Assembly (NCBI GenBank): GCA_008360955.1
Contig: LUCM01000828.1
Coordinates: 19,529 to 83,528, forward strand
Reading direction: 5' to 3'
Source: Fasciolopsis buskii
Lineage: Eukaryota; Platyhelminthes; Trematoda; Plagiorchiida; Fasciolidae
Length of the DNA stretch: 64,000 bases
Position numbers and translations under genes: made by a program. This document shows positions 14,801 to 30,600 of the stretch, one piece after another (position 1 is the first letter of the stretch; each line of letters starts with the position of its first letter). The notes beneath the pieces are model-generated. The model did no database searches and was not told where the DNA came from. It saw only the letters and a list, made by a program, of their open reading frames with translations.

Positions 14801-15593
14801 TTTAGTATGTAGGTTGATTTCCGGATCAGCTTGTTTAATAGCACTCTATTGGGCAGTTGACGTATTGAGTGAGAGCAGGGCGTTTGGATCAGCGGTGGTG
14901 GCTGGGTAGACAACCCAGGCCACTTACCTCCGGGAATAGTGCGGTGGCTAATTCTCGACGAAAATACCCAACAGCATTTCATTCTTACATAGAAAAAGCA
15001 TTCTGGAGATGAACTTTCCTTGTTTTTAACGAAAGATTCACTACAAGAAAATTATTATAATTCTATTCAACATTTTCGTGAAATGATACAGTGTAATAGA
15101 TTGACAATTTTCGTTACCATTGGGACATTTCGATGATGTGCATACTCTGTCCCATTACTTGACTTCATTTCAACTCATACTTGTACTCATTAGGTCATAC
15201 GATGAATTTGAATTCCCTAGTTTGTTTCTTTGCTGTATCCATATATCCCGTAGACCTTGAAGAAAATGGGCAGTGAAAATTATCCAGCTACCAACTAAGC
15301 AGCCGAACTTGTGAGCACAAGCAATGTCGACAGTGAACTAGTGAGTGGTACAGACATGGCGCAGGCATGGGTACCCGTGCCGGGCATGACCTGAGTATGG
15401 AATGAATGATTTAAGCTCGTGTTCCCTCGTCATGCTACCGTGTTCTGTTGTAGTGAATAAATAAAAATACACGAAATATTAACGGGTCGCTCTCGCAGGT
15501 CGGTTTCTTTCCTTGCGGACGGATCTTTGGCAATTGTTTGCGAACATGCAATGCGTGAGACCGAATTTTCAATCTCAGTGAGGTCAGTCATTC

Positions 15594-15651
<58 letters not shown>

Positions 15652-18600
15652 GCAAAGGAGTGAGGCACAAACAAGACTGATGTAGTCCATTGTGCAAGTT
15701 CATTCAAATGAGTTGCACAATGTGTCCACCTGGTTGACTAAATGAACAATCACATTTCCCATTTATTTAGGAAATTCAACCGAACACTAGCAGCGATTTT
15801 TCTTTCATGAACTCCACGTAATCACATCCGTGAAAGACAATTTTCGACTGTAATTGTTGATCAACCATTCGACATTTCGGACTGTTGACCTCTGCATATG
15901 AATGAGAATAATGGTGGGCTCTTATTCTTATGATCAGTATTTGTGTTTACGCGTTTCGGACTGCACGCGCACTAGAAACTCCACCAATAATAAATACACC
16001 CGTTTTGTGCGAAGTAGAACCCAATTGACTGATACATATCAACTTTCACAATATGGTCCCGAATCACTAGGGGTGGGATTGTAGATACTACTCCATTCTC
16101 ACTGTTGGGGAATGGTACTGTAATTAGCATTACGCCTGCACCTTACAGAGCTGTTGCATTGGCTATCGGTGGTTACCAGGCCCTGTCCGTGCCGGACAAA
16201 ATGCGATCAATACACAACCGAGCGTTCAACTGCAGTATGCAAGACCAGAGTGGAACTGCGTTATCTCCCATAAGCTACCAGCTATCAGCCTAAACGGTGA
16301 CGTGATCAGAAGGCAAAAGTACGAATGTGCAAACTGAGGAGACCATATCGCGAGCGGTCTGGATTCGACAACAAAATGCCATGAACCAAATCGAGTGAAA
16401 TGCAATCAAAGCGCGACCCGGACAACCGATGAAATAATGACAGTCGCACAGGTGTAAATATTTAAACAAATTAACTTATGACTATCTGAGGTTTTCACTA
16501 AATAAATGAAACTGTGTGCAGGAACACTTTGGTCGTTTTCAAAGAAATAGTGAGATGGATGATATCGATCTAGATATAGGGTCATCTTATGAAAGAGCAG
16601 AATTCCAAACAGCGATTGGACTTTATTCGATACTTACTATTATAGTTTGCTTAGTGCGAAAATCTGACCGGTGGCAGGGACACAATCGTGATCGTGGAAT
16701 TCAGAGGGGCCACCGACCACCATCTCATTTCGGTCGGTTTTCATTGGCTTCGTTTTTTATTCTTGGACAAATGAACAATAAATGCACATCTACACGTATT
16801 TGTTCCATCAAAAGGTTACTAACCACTGAATACTAACTGATCTGTGCTCGTAGCGAGATGCAATGGTCCCGTTAACTGAAATGTACATCAGACTAATGAG
16901 AAGATATCTCAACATCCCGTGTCAATTTGTTCAATGACACATTCCGTGACAGTGTGATATTTTTTGGACACAATGAAAGATGTATCATTCCACAATCAAC
17001 TTTTCCGAAGGACCAAGTCGTTCTGCCTGTACCGGACGTTTGAAACGCGACGGAAATATTACACGTGGATTTCCTCAAATTCACTATACCCGGTTTCTCT
17101 TGCAGTCTTGGTGTTCCACACAATTCTACCGACCCTTTGATTCACCGCCTGTCTTGCTGACGAATAACCATTAATCATTTTCATGTAAACCGAATCATTA
17201 TGACAGATCGTCGGTCATAAACACTATGCGCGAGCGTGGTATTAAACCGACGAATGGAACAAGAAGTCCACGTAGGTATTATATGTACATTGTCGCTAGC
17301 CGGAGTGGACCGCTGATCTTCGGCTGATCGGGCAGATGCTTTACCATTAGGACATGTATCATCCGATCCCTCGTCCTACCTCGGTAGTCTGTGTGTCAAT
17401 CGACCGTGTATCGTCCTCGCAGATTTTTCTAAAATCCACTTTCTTTAAATATGGTTGACAGGCCTTTTTATTTATTCATAACATCATACTTTGCCAACAC
17501 GTGTTCACATGACTCGATATCGATTGATTTTACCGGCTTACTGAGACCTACTATGAAGTTTGTGCCTTAAGCTAATTGATTGTCACTGAATACTCACCAA
17601 TGTGACTCGGGAGTAAACTTTTGTGCGATGCGAATAGACAGTAACGGTTTTGGGGTTACCCATTATGGGGATAGAGAGGGTAGTGTGATGGTGAATTGTT
17701 CCTTGATTTGTTTGCTTGCTTTTTCGATTTGTTTTTGGGTATTACTGTCGTCAGTGTTGTTGTGCTGTTAGAAGTATATGTCAAAAGAGCAAAGTCACTC
17801 GATTACACCGAACGAAAACGGACCATATACGTTTGTCCAACCGAATAAACGGCCGTGCCTATACCAGCATAACTACGTACCATGACGAAGGACCAAGTCA
17901 TCATTCACGAAAAAAACTTGAAATGCAATCAAACATCAACCGCGTATATACACACGCGCACACACAAACACACATTTGAACAACTGGCACCAAGCAGGAG
18001 TTGTCTCACGATGAATTGTCTGTACCCGACCGAATGCTCACATATCCCCGGTGAATTTATATTTGTGCGAACGTATCCAAATGTAGACCGGAGGGGGGTG
18101 GGTACACATGAGCCAACACGCGTGCATCACCTGACCAGGTGCAAAGAAAACCAAATTGTTTTGTGGATCCAGTGCAGACGGGGATAAGGATGACAATGAG
18201 GATTAGGAACTAGCAATGTGAAAAGCACAGCGGAACGAAAGAAACAAAACGACCGATGTGTACTTGTATGTGTCCATGTGTACGAATGAATAAGTTAGAA
18301 TTGGCCGACTTTGCAGACGAGACTGTTTTCGTGTCTCTGCAATATTTTCTAGTCCCCGAGTGTTCTTTTGCTGACTGATGATGAGCCTCGTGCAGAGATG
18401 GGTGGGTGAGGAATATCCCCAAGCAGTACAAATTCCTCTGAAAGCGGGTAGACTAACGAGAAGCAAAGAGTGCCTTTTGTTTGTTTTGTAAGCTGATTTG
18501 TTTGTGCACCACTGGATACGTGAATACGATTTCGGTGTTGAACTTCCAGCTGCAATAGTTGCATGATTATCTCCTCTCACCAGCATTATGAAAAACCGCC

Positions 18601-21600
18601 AACCTCGCGGTCTTTAAAATAATTTCTGTCGGGTACAAAAAGTTAGTTTTCTCTGTCAACTGCATCCGTTCCTAATTGCTCTTTCACAAATGCACAGAAC
18701 AAATTAACCACGAAACAAGAAATCACACAAATCCCCACCAGACATTGCATAGCTGCTCCAATACAAACAATGCGCACGCACGAGCACACACACACATACA
18801 TACATACATACACATGCACACGAGCGCGTAAAGTGTTCGTATGCACAAGAAAACAATCATTTTACCTAAAAACCATCTGGATAACAACTGCGTCGCGTGC
18901 ACGAAATCGTATCAACAATCAAATGGGAAACAGGAATACGCAGTTGGAGAAAAGTTAGTTTTCTATCATTATTTTTGTATAACCGTGTAAAATACAAAGC
19001 GATTGTCTATTTGTTGTCGACACGAGTGTGATTGTCTGAATATATAATCCCGACAGTTAGGTCAGTCAGAATGCAGACTGGACAGCATGCGCTAACTGTC
19101 CGTTTGCGATTGCGTGTTTGTATTTGTGGAAGAAACGTGTGTGATGCATGGTGCCGCTTAAATTAACAAACACGTTCCTCGTGTAGTGTATACGAAAGAA
19201 CTTAACTCTAACAGCTTAACTGACTACGCCGATGGCTCCACCTTTCATGCACAAATCTCAGGTCATTCGGCCAACCTTACACTCGGGAATCATGAGACAT
19301 GAGTTCAGATTTTATTGGAGCTCATATCAGTGGTGTGTATCCCAAATTGCGCCAAGTTTTGAATCTGAGCTTTAAAACTGGAAGTTGGTGCCCAGACGTG
19401 TATGCCCGCAGATGAACAGGTAAGTAGGCACTGCTATTAATGAGTTGCCAAGCTACTATTCTACGAACACTAGATAATGTAGTCCAGTTAAACGGGCAGC
19501 ATGTTCATCAAGTGATCTACCGACGAATCAAATTACAAGAAAGAATTTTCGTCCCAGAAGATCCGCAATCTTACAATCTCCGAGTAGGCCGTCCACCGTG
19601 ATTGCTTAATATCGTCGTTGCTCTTGTTTCCACCTCTGCCGCTGTAATCGTCGTCATCTTCGCTATCGTGGTTTCCGGACGAATTGAAAAATAGGTCAAA
19701 AAGCAAGAGGACTTAGACTTTTTGTTGGAAAACATTCATTTCTGTCTGTTCGATCAAAGTGACGCGGAAGTTTTGTTCCGTCTTTTGTTAAATAAATCCC
19801 AATTCCAAAAGGGATTTCCTTAGAAAGTGCGTGCACAGTCTTGACATCCACCAGCTGGCTTCTAGCATTGGAGAAATAAGCAAAAGCCGGAGATCGTGAG
19901 TGGACGAGCGGGAATTGGACGAGCATTAAGACTGACTAGAGGGGTGGCCGGAAGGTAGTTGAAATGTTTGCCGTGACGAAACGAAAGAACAAACAGTCCT
20001 ACTAAAAGTGGCCCCAAGTGAGTAGACTAGCTCTCACGACCTGAGTTGCGTACAACAACCGATTATTATTGTTTGTCGTTCCGAGTGTAGTTTGTGCATG
20101 CGCGCACGCCTGTCGAACCGTAGAATCAGTTGTAGGGAGCGGAAAAGGATGTGCGTTGAAACTGTCTGGAGATCCACGATACATCTGGTTAAGGTAAGTG
20201 TATGTGGGGTTGGGGGAGGGACCGTGTGGGCAGATAACTGCTCTCGGAACTCAATACAACAAACCGGGAATTGTCGTAGTGTACCGAGTGATATACTAAT
20301 TGACTTGAAAGACGATATTGGTGACAGTGGCGGCGTTTGGTGCTCCTACTATTTGCTGCTAGAGTTCGGGGCTAGAAAAGTTTCTAATCCTCCTCGGGAA
20401 ATGTCGGTTTTTCTTTGCGCTTCGTTGAACAACGGGAACTGGTTAGCTAAATCGTGGTCGGGCGTACATAAACCGCGTGGTCGATGATCTAATTCGTTTT
20501 TGAAGAAAGCAGTTACACACACACACACACACGTACACATACGGCATCGGTAAAAGAGGATATGTTGTACGAGAGAGAGAGAGCGAGAGAGGGCGAGAGT
20601 GAATGTATGTGTATGTATGCCAGTGAGCGTCAGATGGGGATGTGAACGTTAGGACACGACTAGTCTGCCAAAGTACAGATGATCAGTTGTCGTAACAGGA
20701 ACTGTGAGGATGATCCTCTGAGATATTAATTTATGCGTCCATCCCAGTTCAGAAGACAAACATATACAAGCCGGAAGAGAAGGCAGAGATTTTGTATAAA
20801 TCGCTCGCGGAGATTTGTAACTAAATGGACAGTGAAAAACTAATCCAGTTGTGCCTGGTAGGATAAATTTTGGGATTCTCCGAGAGGGAGGAGCAAAATA
20901 AATAAACGTGACCCAATTCTACTCCAAAACTGCGTACAGCAGCTGATGGACTGAAATATTCCCCACCGTTCCTGACTGAAGGGAGCCTATGCGCACTAGT
21001 TACAATAACACGATGAATATTTAACATGTTTGAAAGTTCACGCATGTCGAATTCGGTTTATAGTTTAATTGAAAAGCAGGGCGAGAAAATGAAAGTAATT
21101 GAAAGAGAGAGAGAGCGGATAATTCATCTTTTCACTCTTTTTCATCACGTACCGAATCATTCGCGAAGAGGGCAAGTTCTATTTCGTCGAATGTGCGGTT
21201 GATGGGAAATTTCAAGTCCAAGACAATCATCCAATTTTCAAAGTCACTAGGAGCTCGAAAATTTTTTTTCAAAAACCTCACAAGAATGTCAACGAGTTCT
21301 CCAATGTAGAAACAAATCGGTGATGATCCTACCGAGTAGAAACCCCTCGGTCTACATAGGGTCTTTCCTAAAAACTGTCACAGAGCTGGTGAAAACATGT
21401 TTAGTCCATGTAATTGCTCTGACAAGTTTTGCATGCGATTTGCGCGAGGAATCACCCCACCCTTACCATATGGCAACACAAAATGTGATTGCTTTATGAG
21501 ACCACGGGAAGAGGGTTGTTAAGGTATTCACCGCAACCTCGTTAGGATATTTGGTATGTATCTTTGTGGCACTGCGAATAAACACCGTTTACTTTCTAAT

Positions 21601-24600
21601 TTCTCATCATAGCCCTTATAAATCAACTATCAGAGCATTTGCCGGTTGCATTCCGGAACTTGTCACTCTAACTTTTGGATGCCAAATTAGTGAGGCGGTT
21701 TAATCTGTTATATCGCTGACTAAGCAAATGTAAGACTCTCAACATCCGTTCACTTATATCAGTACGGAATAGAAATTACTAACTGTTTCAAAACGAAAAC
21801 AACCCCAATCGAACGGTTGTGAAGGAGAACAATCAATACACATGGAGGAAATATTGCTGCCTCTCTATAATTTGTTTGCTTGAAAATGCCAACCCCTATT
21901 TTTATTTTGTTATTTTATTTCCAGGACAACAACGAAAGCAATAGTCGTGGAATAATTTGATGTTCACCTCATAAGGAAACAACAACACTGTTCTTTAGAA
22001 AGGACAAGGTTTTAAAACTTGTACGCTTGGTTACACATATTTAACCACGAAGCTCCGAGCCAAAATACTTCGGCAATCACCAAACCCGCATTGGTTTTCA
22101 CAAATTTGGTTGACTGTGTCACTTACAATGTGGCGGAAATCTGTAAAGTGCAACAATGTCGTCTCATTTCGGTTGTCGGAGTCAGTTTTGTGTCTTCTTT
22201 CCGGTTAGAACAATGAACGATTCTTACTGTAACTACCACGAGAACTATTCTGCTTGTGTCGCTAGTAGTTGGAGAAAACGGTGCAATGAAGCTGGCCACA
22301 CACAAACACATGCGGATAGTGAATGCTTTTCAGCCCTGGTAACTCACCCGTGAAATCGCACAAATGACAGAAGAACACACCAGCCCGATCAGGTTGAATG
22401 GAATTGGTCATATGCTCGAATCGAGCCATACTCATACCCTCGTCAGAATCGTCCGGGGAGGAAGGTGCTTCGTCGCACAACATGTTGATCGAATGAGCTA
22501 GTTTGTGTTGAAAACCAGTCAAGTTCAAGTGCAGGGGATTACAGTAATTTGATTTGGGATAGGATAGAAAAAATAATAAGCAGAAGATTGGTTTTAACCG
22601 AATGAAGAGCAGCAAATGAATTGCGTAATTAGTAAGACATTATACTATTTGATGATGGAGCGAATTCCGACAGGAAAACTGATTTTTGTGGACCTTGAAG
22701 TGCAGGTTACGAATCCGCTACTAGAAATCTTCAAAACCCCACCTCCATAAGGGAACCTCAAAGGCAAGCTGTACTCAGTCATGCGGAAACGTTAGGTTTG
22801 TAAGCAAGTATAAACTGATCGAAGGACAGATGACTCAATGATCCTTGCTTCTTATCTGAATTTGTTTGATTAAACTCTTGCAATCACGCGTGAACCCATC
22901 TTCCCATGTCTACCTTCAACATTTCCGTATTACAACAGACCGTCTGATGTTTCATAACCTCCTGCCACTCATTACGCTGATCACTTATGAACGGGTACGT
23001 TGTCACTGTAATTGGACCAAAGTCCTACTTATTCAATAGTAGACAGACGAAAGTGCGATAAACTGAACGTCAACGATCCCACCTAGGTGGCTAGTGTTGC
23101 CCTGATGTTAGCGAGCATTCGTGGCAAGTGGCTATCCGGCGTTGCTAAGACACGGTTAAAGACTGACTCATATGCATTTAACGTTAAGATCAGCTCACCC
23201 AAATCACAACACGAAACGGGATAATCGCATCTGAGAAAGAGACAACCGACATGGTGAGAGGGTTGGAACATTTTTGGTGGCATTTGTAGGTGATACCATG
23301 TATACCAGGGGTAACAAGCGAAAAAAGCACTTGTATACCGAAGAACCATATCTACATCGATTCTCCTGGTTCGAAGAATTCTTCAGAATCTGACGGTAGC
23401 TGCCATCAACGCATGGACCGATATAGACTCAGATGCAACGGACGTCCAAATTTTCAATAGGGATTGGTCAAGGGTGTCCGAAGTTGAATCATATCAGTTT
23501 TGAAGACCAGAACTAGTCCATGGGTCACGTGGGGAAATCCAAATACCCTATTCTATCGAGCTATGGGGACGTTGTTAATGTTTGGAAAACAGTTGCCGCC
23601 TGGTGGAATTTGATGGTGTGAAGTGGAAGATAGGCTAGAACATGTATATTCAACATCGAAATAAGTTGAAACTACACGCAACCGATGGACACACACCAAA
23701 GCTAACCTTGCTCTTTGGGGTTTTATCTGTGACGAATCATCATGCGATCCCCCTGAGCAATAGCTGGAAACATGGATATCATGAATTACGTCTCAATTGT
23801 CTGTTTTTAAGAACCATTTGTCTGTATGTTTTTCGAGTTTACAACAGAACGGATTAGACGATGCCAGCCTAGAAAGTGGAAAGAAATGCCAAGCGCTGAG
23901 CAGTATAGTTAGCATGCACAGTTTGGGAGAACAGCAGTGGAGGGTAATCAAGTATGTTGACCAACGAAGTGGACTAAAAGTATGAATTGCAACACGACTA
24001 AACCAGCGAATCTCTCAAAATCAAGTCAACGAAACCGATCGTTTTCGTTCAGCAAAACCCGAATCAGTAACGCGAAAAGTAAGTAAGCCACCCTTGGCAC
24101 GTCCACCGATTCGGATGAAACATTCTCGGCTGTTTCTTAGCCACGATGGCTCCACGAGTTTCCCCGTCGTTTACTAGCCCCAAACTATAGGCTAGCCTTT
24201 TCAGATCATCAATAAGTAGCTGGGATATGTCTATACCAAATTTACAGTAAGCAGTTTTTTAGACAACTGCCATATCACGTGTGCACTGTTGAGCCTAATC
24301 ATGTGACTTGCTGGCCTAGGCTGATATAGGTCACCAGGTGCATTTGGAGATTTTTTTTTCTAACCCAGGCCAGTGCTGATAAAAAACAGTCCGGAGCCAA
24401 CGATTAATTAGTAGGAATTACCGTGAGGATTATAGCAGTAAATCGAACCACCTATTTTTTTTCTAATGTTCTTCAAAACAATTTTTATTCATTTGTGAAC
24501 GGTAGTCAGAAGTCGGTTGAATCAAGTTCCTGGTGAGCATATGAATTACAATTGTTACTAATATCTGTTGTTCTCGGTATATAACAAGTGAGGATGAAAC

Positions 24601-27600
24601 AAATAGAATCCTGTTGGACAAACAACAAAACAGTATCACTTCCGTTCATTTGCTCTTTGTTGGTTTACACAAATGGACTAAAGGGACCGTATGTTTTAAA
24701 AACTCACTGAATTGAGTAGTGCATGCATAGGTCGCTAGTGTGATATGTTCGATCGCTTAGTCAGCGAATTACTCGTGTCTCACTTTAAAAGCCAAACTTA
24801 GCCAATTCAACCGGGCTAAGGATTTTCCCCTTACATTCGGTGTATATATTAATCCAGGCCGATATTCATCCCCTATCTGTTGGGAGCTTATTATTGTGAT
24901 GAAGAGAACTGATATTTGTTATCCGAAAATCTTGGATGACCAGAAAGTACAAGATGTTTTAGTAGGCCGAACACAGGAACAACTTCGTCCATATCGAACT
25001 TTTGTCTACTATCCTTTACTAATTCACCATTTCATTGTTGTCCACCTTGATGGGTATTTGATTTCAAGGAAGCCTAAACAGAATGTGAATCAACTATGTT
25101 AATCTGGAGGCGATCAGACACACATGGAATATATTGGAACCATATGCTCCTGGGTAATATGTCAACATCCAGGAGCCAATGGGACTGATATCACAGACAG
25201 TTTGTGGTGATTCAAGCTCAAGCAAATTCGGGGCTAGAAATTAGAAAAAAATTGCATGTTGTACGACACCTTCATGGAATTTCATTTGTTGTGGAAAATG
25301 CGCTTCTTAAGACGAACTAACGTTGCTGTTGAAACGAACCGCGCAGTAAACGTTAAGTCAGAAATTACCTTGGATCAGCGGATGATGGGTCACAGATTCC
25401 AAACCGGTTGGCTCTGATGACAAATTCAAACAACCGTTCGTTGTTATGACTGGTTCGGTTTGCAAACTGGTCTCTGTTTCGCCAATTCTTAAGTCACCTT
25501 GGGACTCGTGATGCCAGTGTGCATCGTTGACGGGAGAAGTGGACTGGGTACGAAATTGTAGTCTTTGAACTAGATCATCCAAAGCAGGTTCACCTTTTTC
25601 GGCTGAGCCGAGTATACCGGAGCCGTTGGAAGGAGGACTGCTGTCGGATGATTCCATTGCTCGTTGAGTTTCGGAACTGACCTCGAGCGAGCCAATATCT
25701 TCGAGTCCGGTAGACGGGCCACTATGGATTTCCCGAAAAGGCTCACAATGCCTGGATTGTAACACCTTAAGGGGGCAAGGTGTACGACTGAGCGTGTTAA
25801 GTTGGACACGTAATTCATCATCAGAGCTGGAAGTAGGCACTGGAGAAAAATGATCCGTCAGGTCTGATGGATGGGTAATTGATGGACTGGGGCAACTGAC
25901 ACTTGTTCCATGTTCTCCTTGTTGTTGCTGCTGCTGTTGTTTTTGTTGTCTTTGTTGTTGGGATTGGTGGTTGGGGCGCGTTTGATGTCGATTTTCTCCC
26001 TGCTGCTGAGATTGATGTAATTTTTGTTGTTGCTTTATTTCGGGCCCCAGGAATTCTCGTAAGCTTCGGTCTGACAATCTATCAGTTGATTCAGTTTGCA
26101 CAGACAGAGTGTCAAAATAGACGTTCGCTTTCTGAATGTTATTTGAACCGAAACTGTGGGATTTTGGTCGATCTAAATTCGCAACCCATTGGGTTGATGA
26201 TGGGCTGTTTGGGAACATGAAAAGTACATTGAATAACAGATGATATTACAATTCACTTCAGAATGGGTCATACTCACAAGAACAACATTCCTATTGCGCT
26301 AGAACATAGGACTGAAAACAATTATAAGTTAAAACGAATTCAATTAAGAGGTCACCATGCCACTACCATCCAACAATATTCTGAGGATCAATAGGCAACA
26401 GATGTACAGCTGCACTCTGTCTGGCCCGTCGTTACTTACTGAACAGCACAGTCTCGATCGAGGTCAATCACCGGTTGCAACTAATCCATAGTAATCGAAC
26501 GGATGTACCAACAACGAAATTGTTCTCTCGTCAAACAGCAGTTTACGGGGAACGACTATTGAAAATTCCCCAAAATCAACACCAGTTTTCAAGTCTAATT
26601 TGCTACCTCAACCTAACAGTAAACCAACATGTAGTGAAGCTACATGCTACCTGAAACGTACCCAGACTGAAAGCAGTAGGGCAATTATCAAACTGATTTT
26701 GAGTTGTGTGTAGAACGACGATCACGAGCTGACTAGATAAGCTGCATCGGATGAGCAGTGGTATAGTCGAGGACGTGGTAATGGATTTGGTCTGTCAAAA
26801 GATGCTTCTGTATAAAGCCAAAAGAGTCTGTCGATGTTACTGTAATGTGACATTTTCCGCAATGAAATACGGTCATAGATCTTTGCTTTCTTCAATGATA
26901 TTGTACTCTGAAGTACAAACAAGCAAATCAAATTTCTCGCTCATCAATTGTTCTGGAAAAGCTAAAAACAAATGAGCCCCACAATAAATGATTCACCTAT
27001 CCGGTTGGCAATAACTCCGTTTCGCCCAGATCGTTAGCACACGTGAAGTACTGAGACCTTATTTGGATCTTTAACACTCCAAGTTTCAATGCCGTGGTTT
27101 TCTGGTTCTCCCACTCCCCGTGTAGTGAGCCATAGTGGCTATGAGGTATGCCTCTTCCACGACGCATACTGCGTCATAAAAAAATGCCGTCAATGGCTTT
27201 CTACCACTTTTGATGCCTGTAGAGCGATCTTGAGATAATCCATCTTTAGACACATTTTTACCCCAGTTTTGGCAATCAGAGTGTTCAGGACTCAGGGACG
27301 GGTGAGGGATTTACATGGACAATCAGTTATACGGAAGATCCCTATCCAATGCTTCCGGCTTTTTCTCACGGCATCTCTTTCGTCTGCAATCTGCAAGTAC
27401 GTCATTATATATATAATAATATATAATAATAATGGTGATAATACTGACGGTGACATTTCAGACTGCGACAACCACAACAGTTTTTTGCCGTCAACCTTCT
27501 TTTTCTAACTCATGCCTAATTTTATTTCCTGGTACTTTTTTATGTGAACACGCATGCACACATACACGACTCTGCAGTGTGTACGCTGTGCACTAACGGA

Positions 27601-30600
27601 TGCGGATAGGCCTCACACACACACACACACACACACACAGATAGAGATTTTGTACAAAATAGAACCGGTTGCCAAACCCTTTTCCGTAGTTCGTTTTTAA
27701 TTCAACCGTGAGATTGTATAACTGCGAGTGGCGGAGGCACCCCAAATAATAAACCACCCGTCACCTGTGCCCTGTATGCACGAAGCCGAGGGGGAGAGTA
27801 TTATCGCTTGTCCGAATGAGCTATTCCGTGTCGGGATGACTGAATGGCTGAATGAATGATTGGATGTATATTTTTAACTTGTGCCCTCTCACTCGTTTAG
27901 AATAAACATAACGTTGCACACCGGAAGTCAGAAGTGTGAGCGAACAAGACCGAGAGAGAGAGAGCGCGCGACAGAGAGAGAGCGCAAGCGAAATACAGCT
28001 TTCGAATACACATGCAAATAAATACTCATAAAAATCATCCTGTTAGGCCGTCGCGTGCCCTTGTAGAGGTTTCCAAAAGTCTCCGTGGGTATAACCTGAC
28101 ACACATGCATATGGCACGTAGCACGAAAAACCGATAACCAGTAAGATGGAGAAGTTTGTCAAGGGGTGCCATAAAGTATCCGGTGATCACATGAAACTGA
28201 TAGACCTGGTGGTCATGAGACCTTACATGATGAAATGACGATCTTTCACAAGCTTCGACTTTTCTGTGTAATAATCATTCACGGGCATTTTCATCCGGGA
28301 CGAGCAAAGTTTTGTTGAATGCCAAAGTAATGCTCGGCCTTGGTTGTCCTCCGGAGACCGGTATCAAGTAATATTTAGCGTGCGCTCTTCCGGTTAACGT
28401 TATATTACTTTATTTGTTGGACAGTTTTAAGAAATATATATATATGCCACTAGAATTTGCCTTGGTGAGGATCGTGAATCCATTTGGGGATCACAATTTT
28501 GTCCGCTGGTTGTTTTGATTTTATTAATTACTGCCAGCCTAACGAACAGCTCGCGGTACAAGCGCAGTCATACATAATCCCGACTGAGGAAACATCAACA
28601 TGGGCCTATCGTCTCGTCGCTGAGAGTGACCACTTCATATAAGAATTAAGCGGCTTCTAAATGGACAGTTGACCGTAATCTAGGCACTATTACCCCGGCA
28701 GCATACACCCGGACAGTGTCCAAACACGAACAGTAATCGACTGATGAGCGGTACTAAATGCGAAATTGGTCGGATTACTTTTCTTTATAAAGTTACCTAG
28801 TTCTCGAATATCAAATTGAGCACCCATTCGCCACGGACTTTTTATACTTAGGATTGTATTACTAAAACTTTACACTAAGTCATCAGATTAGATTTGTCCA
28901 CTCAGACAGTTGTTTTTTTTGGGGGGGGGGGGGGGGTGGGGGGGGGGGGGGGGGGGGGTGAACAAACTTGTTTCCTTTTTCATGCATCACTGTTCTGTTA
29001 ATGGAATCGGTGAAAAGTTCGGAAAATTTTTTGCACCAATTCATTCCATCATTCGTACCAAGAGGTGTCTCCATCTACCACTCGAAACAGTCAAAGTGAT
29101 TGCAAGTATTACTCATTGGTTCCCGTAGAAAAGGATCCTGCAAAATCTCTGACAACATTCCGAACTCGTATTTGTGACAGCAGTCACGAAGTCGAACGTG
29201 TATTTCAAACGTAGCTCGAACAATAAACTAAATTATTTTCACACTTTTTCTTTCCATACTTAAAGCTGTGTCGGATGATCGGTTTGCGGGCATTTGGTTT
29301 GAATTGTAAAAGTTCAGTATAAAATCATGTCTAGGAAATTATGTTCTCCGACAATATCCAACGTGACACTAGGCGTGGTGTCCTTTAGTTTGTCTCGGAA
29401 TCACTCTAAACGAACAGTTTCCGTACCTGGAAAGTATTAGTGGCAAGATTGATCTGATTATTCCGCTATGACTAGTTTGCCACATTTTTTGAAGATCTTG
29501 GTCCCTTTTGCTCATTGTTTACGTCCGAGAATGTCATTTTGTATGTGTTCAGATTAATTTACCTGTCACTGTCTGATTCCTTTCTATGAACACCACACTC
29601 TCGTTTGCCTTTGTCCCCTGTTGGCAAATTGTATGACCTGAGATGGCTAGCTTTTTAGGTGAATGTCATGAAAAAGGAATTGGTTGAACTGAAATTCAAT
29701 CGTAACCAATATCCAGTTGATTGAACCGACAGATGGTTCCATGTTCGGGATTCGTTTAAAAATGTGTTCGTCTGTAGTCCAATGAGAATGTCTCGGTGAT
29801 AAGCTCTCTTATTTTTCGACCAGCGTACCGACCTTTCGGGTTACTTGTGTAAAACACTTCTGGCGTTCGCCACGTGACGCTTATACACATCTGACCTTTT
29901 GTGCAGGGTGAGTCTGAACCGAACAGGATTTTCTACACAAAACAACCCATTTCATATGCGCATGTACATGCATCTATTCGTTAATTCATTCGTACATACA
30001 ACCTCATCTGCAGGTGATAGTGATGCTCCCGAGTTGGTGGGGTGGATAAGGGAAACCGAGAAGCATATGTGTGGACGGATGCTAAGACAAGACACGCCCA
30101 AATAATTGCGTCATCGGCTCCACGTGATGTTTTACCGAGTGAACCGTCCACTGTTTCTCTTAGTCTCACCCGTTTGACAAGGCAAAGCTTCTGAGGATGC
30201 AGTTTCGCAAGCAAAAGAGGGAACAGAGCCACGTGGGTGGGGTATAACGTGGAAAAGTGGTGGTCTAAGCCTAGTTAGCAAGCGGGTTCGTCAACTGACC
30301 AATGAATCATAAACAAGACAAAAAGACGGTCGATGGATTACCTACCGAACGGCAGCCATTGATAAATGGTGAACAAAGAACAGCAATATCTTCCGTTAGC
30401 TGTGGCTAAAAAAGGGGAACTCGAACGCCACAATGCGAGGGCGCCCCAGACAGAATGCTGAGGTGAGAGTGAACGGGGGTCAATGAATGACGAAGTGGAA
30501 CGTATAGACGGGATATGGAAAAGATGAAATTCGGGAGGGGGGTGGATAACGGAATTTTTACTCATTTTATAATTCATGCTGTGCCCGTGTTGGCGTGGGA

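Larger units (their letters stand above)
11516..22347 (-). other. hunchback intron 3 (C to D)
   Basis: This 10.8 kb intron interrupts the first zinc finger. It contains microsatellites (CATA repeats near 11795-11886, GA at 15597-15652, CA/CATA near 18785-18820, CA and GA near 20514-20600) and a tRNA-like fragment near 17299-17352. Isolated donor-like sites occur on both strands (for example AGG|TAAGT near 19420 on plus and GGAG|GTAAGT near 14922 on minus), but none pairs with a protein-like frame. Confidence 0.8.

Noticed and set aside
20092..20487. 131-residue plus-strand frame containing a perfect AAG|GTAAGT donor
   Set aside because: One consensus donor is expected by chance in this length, the frame shows no domain, and no acceptor partner was found.
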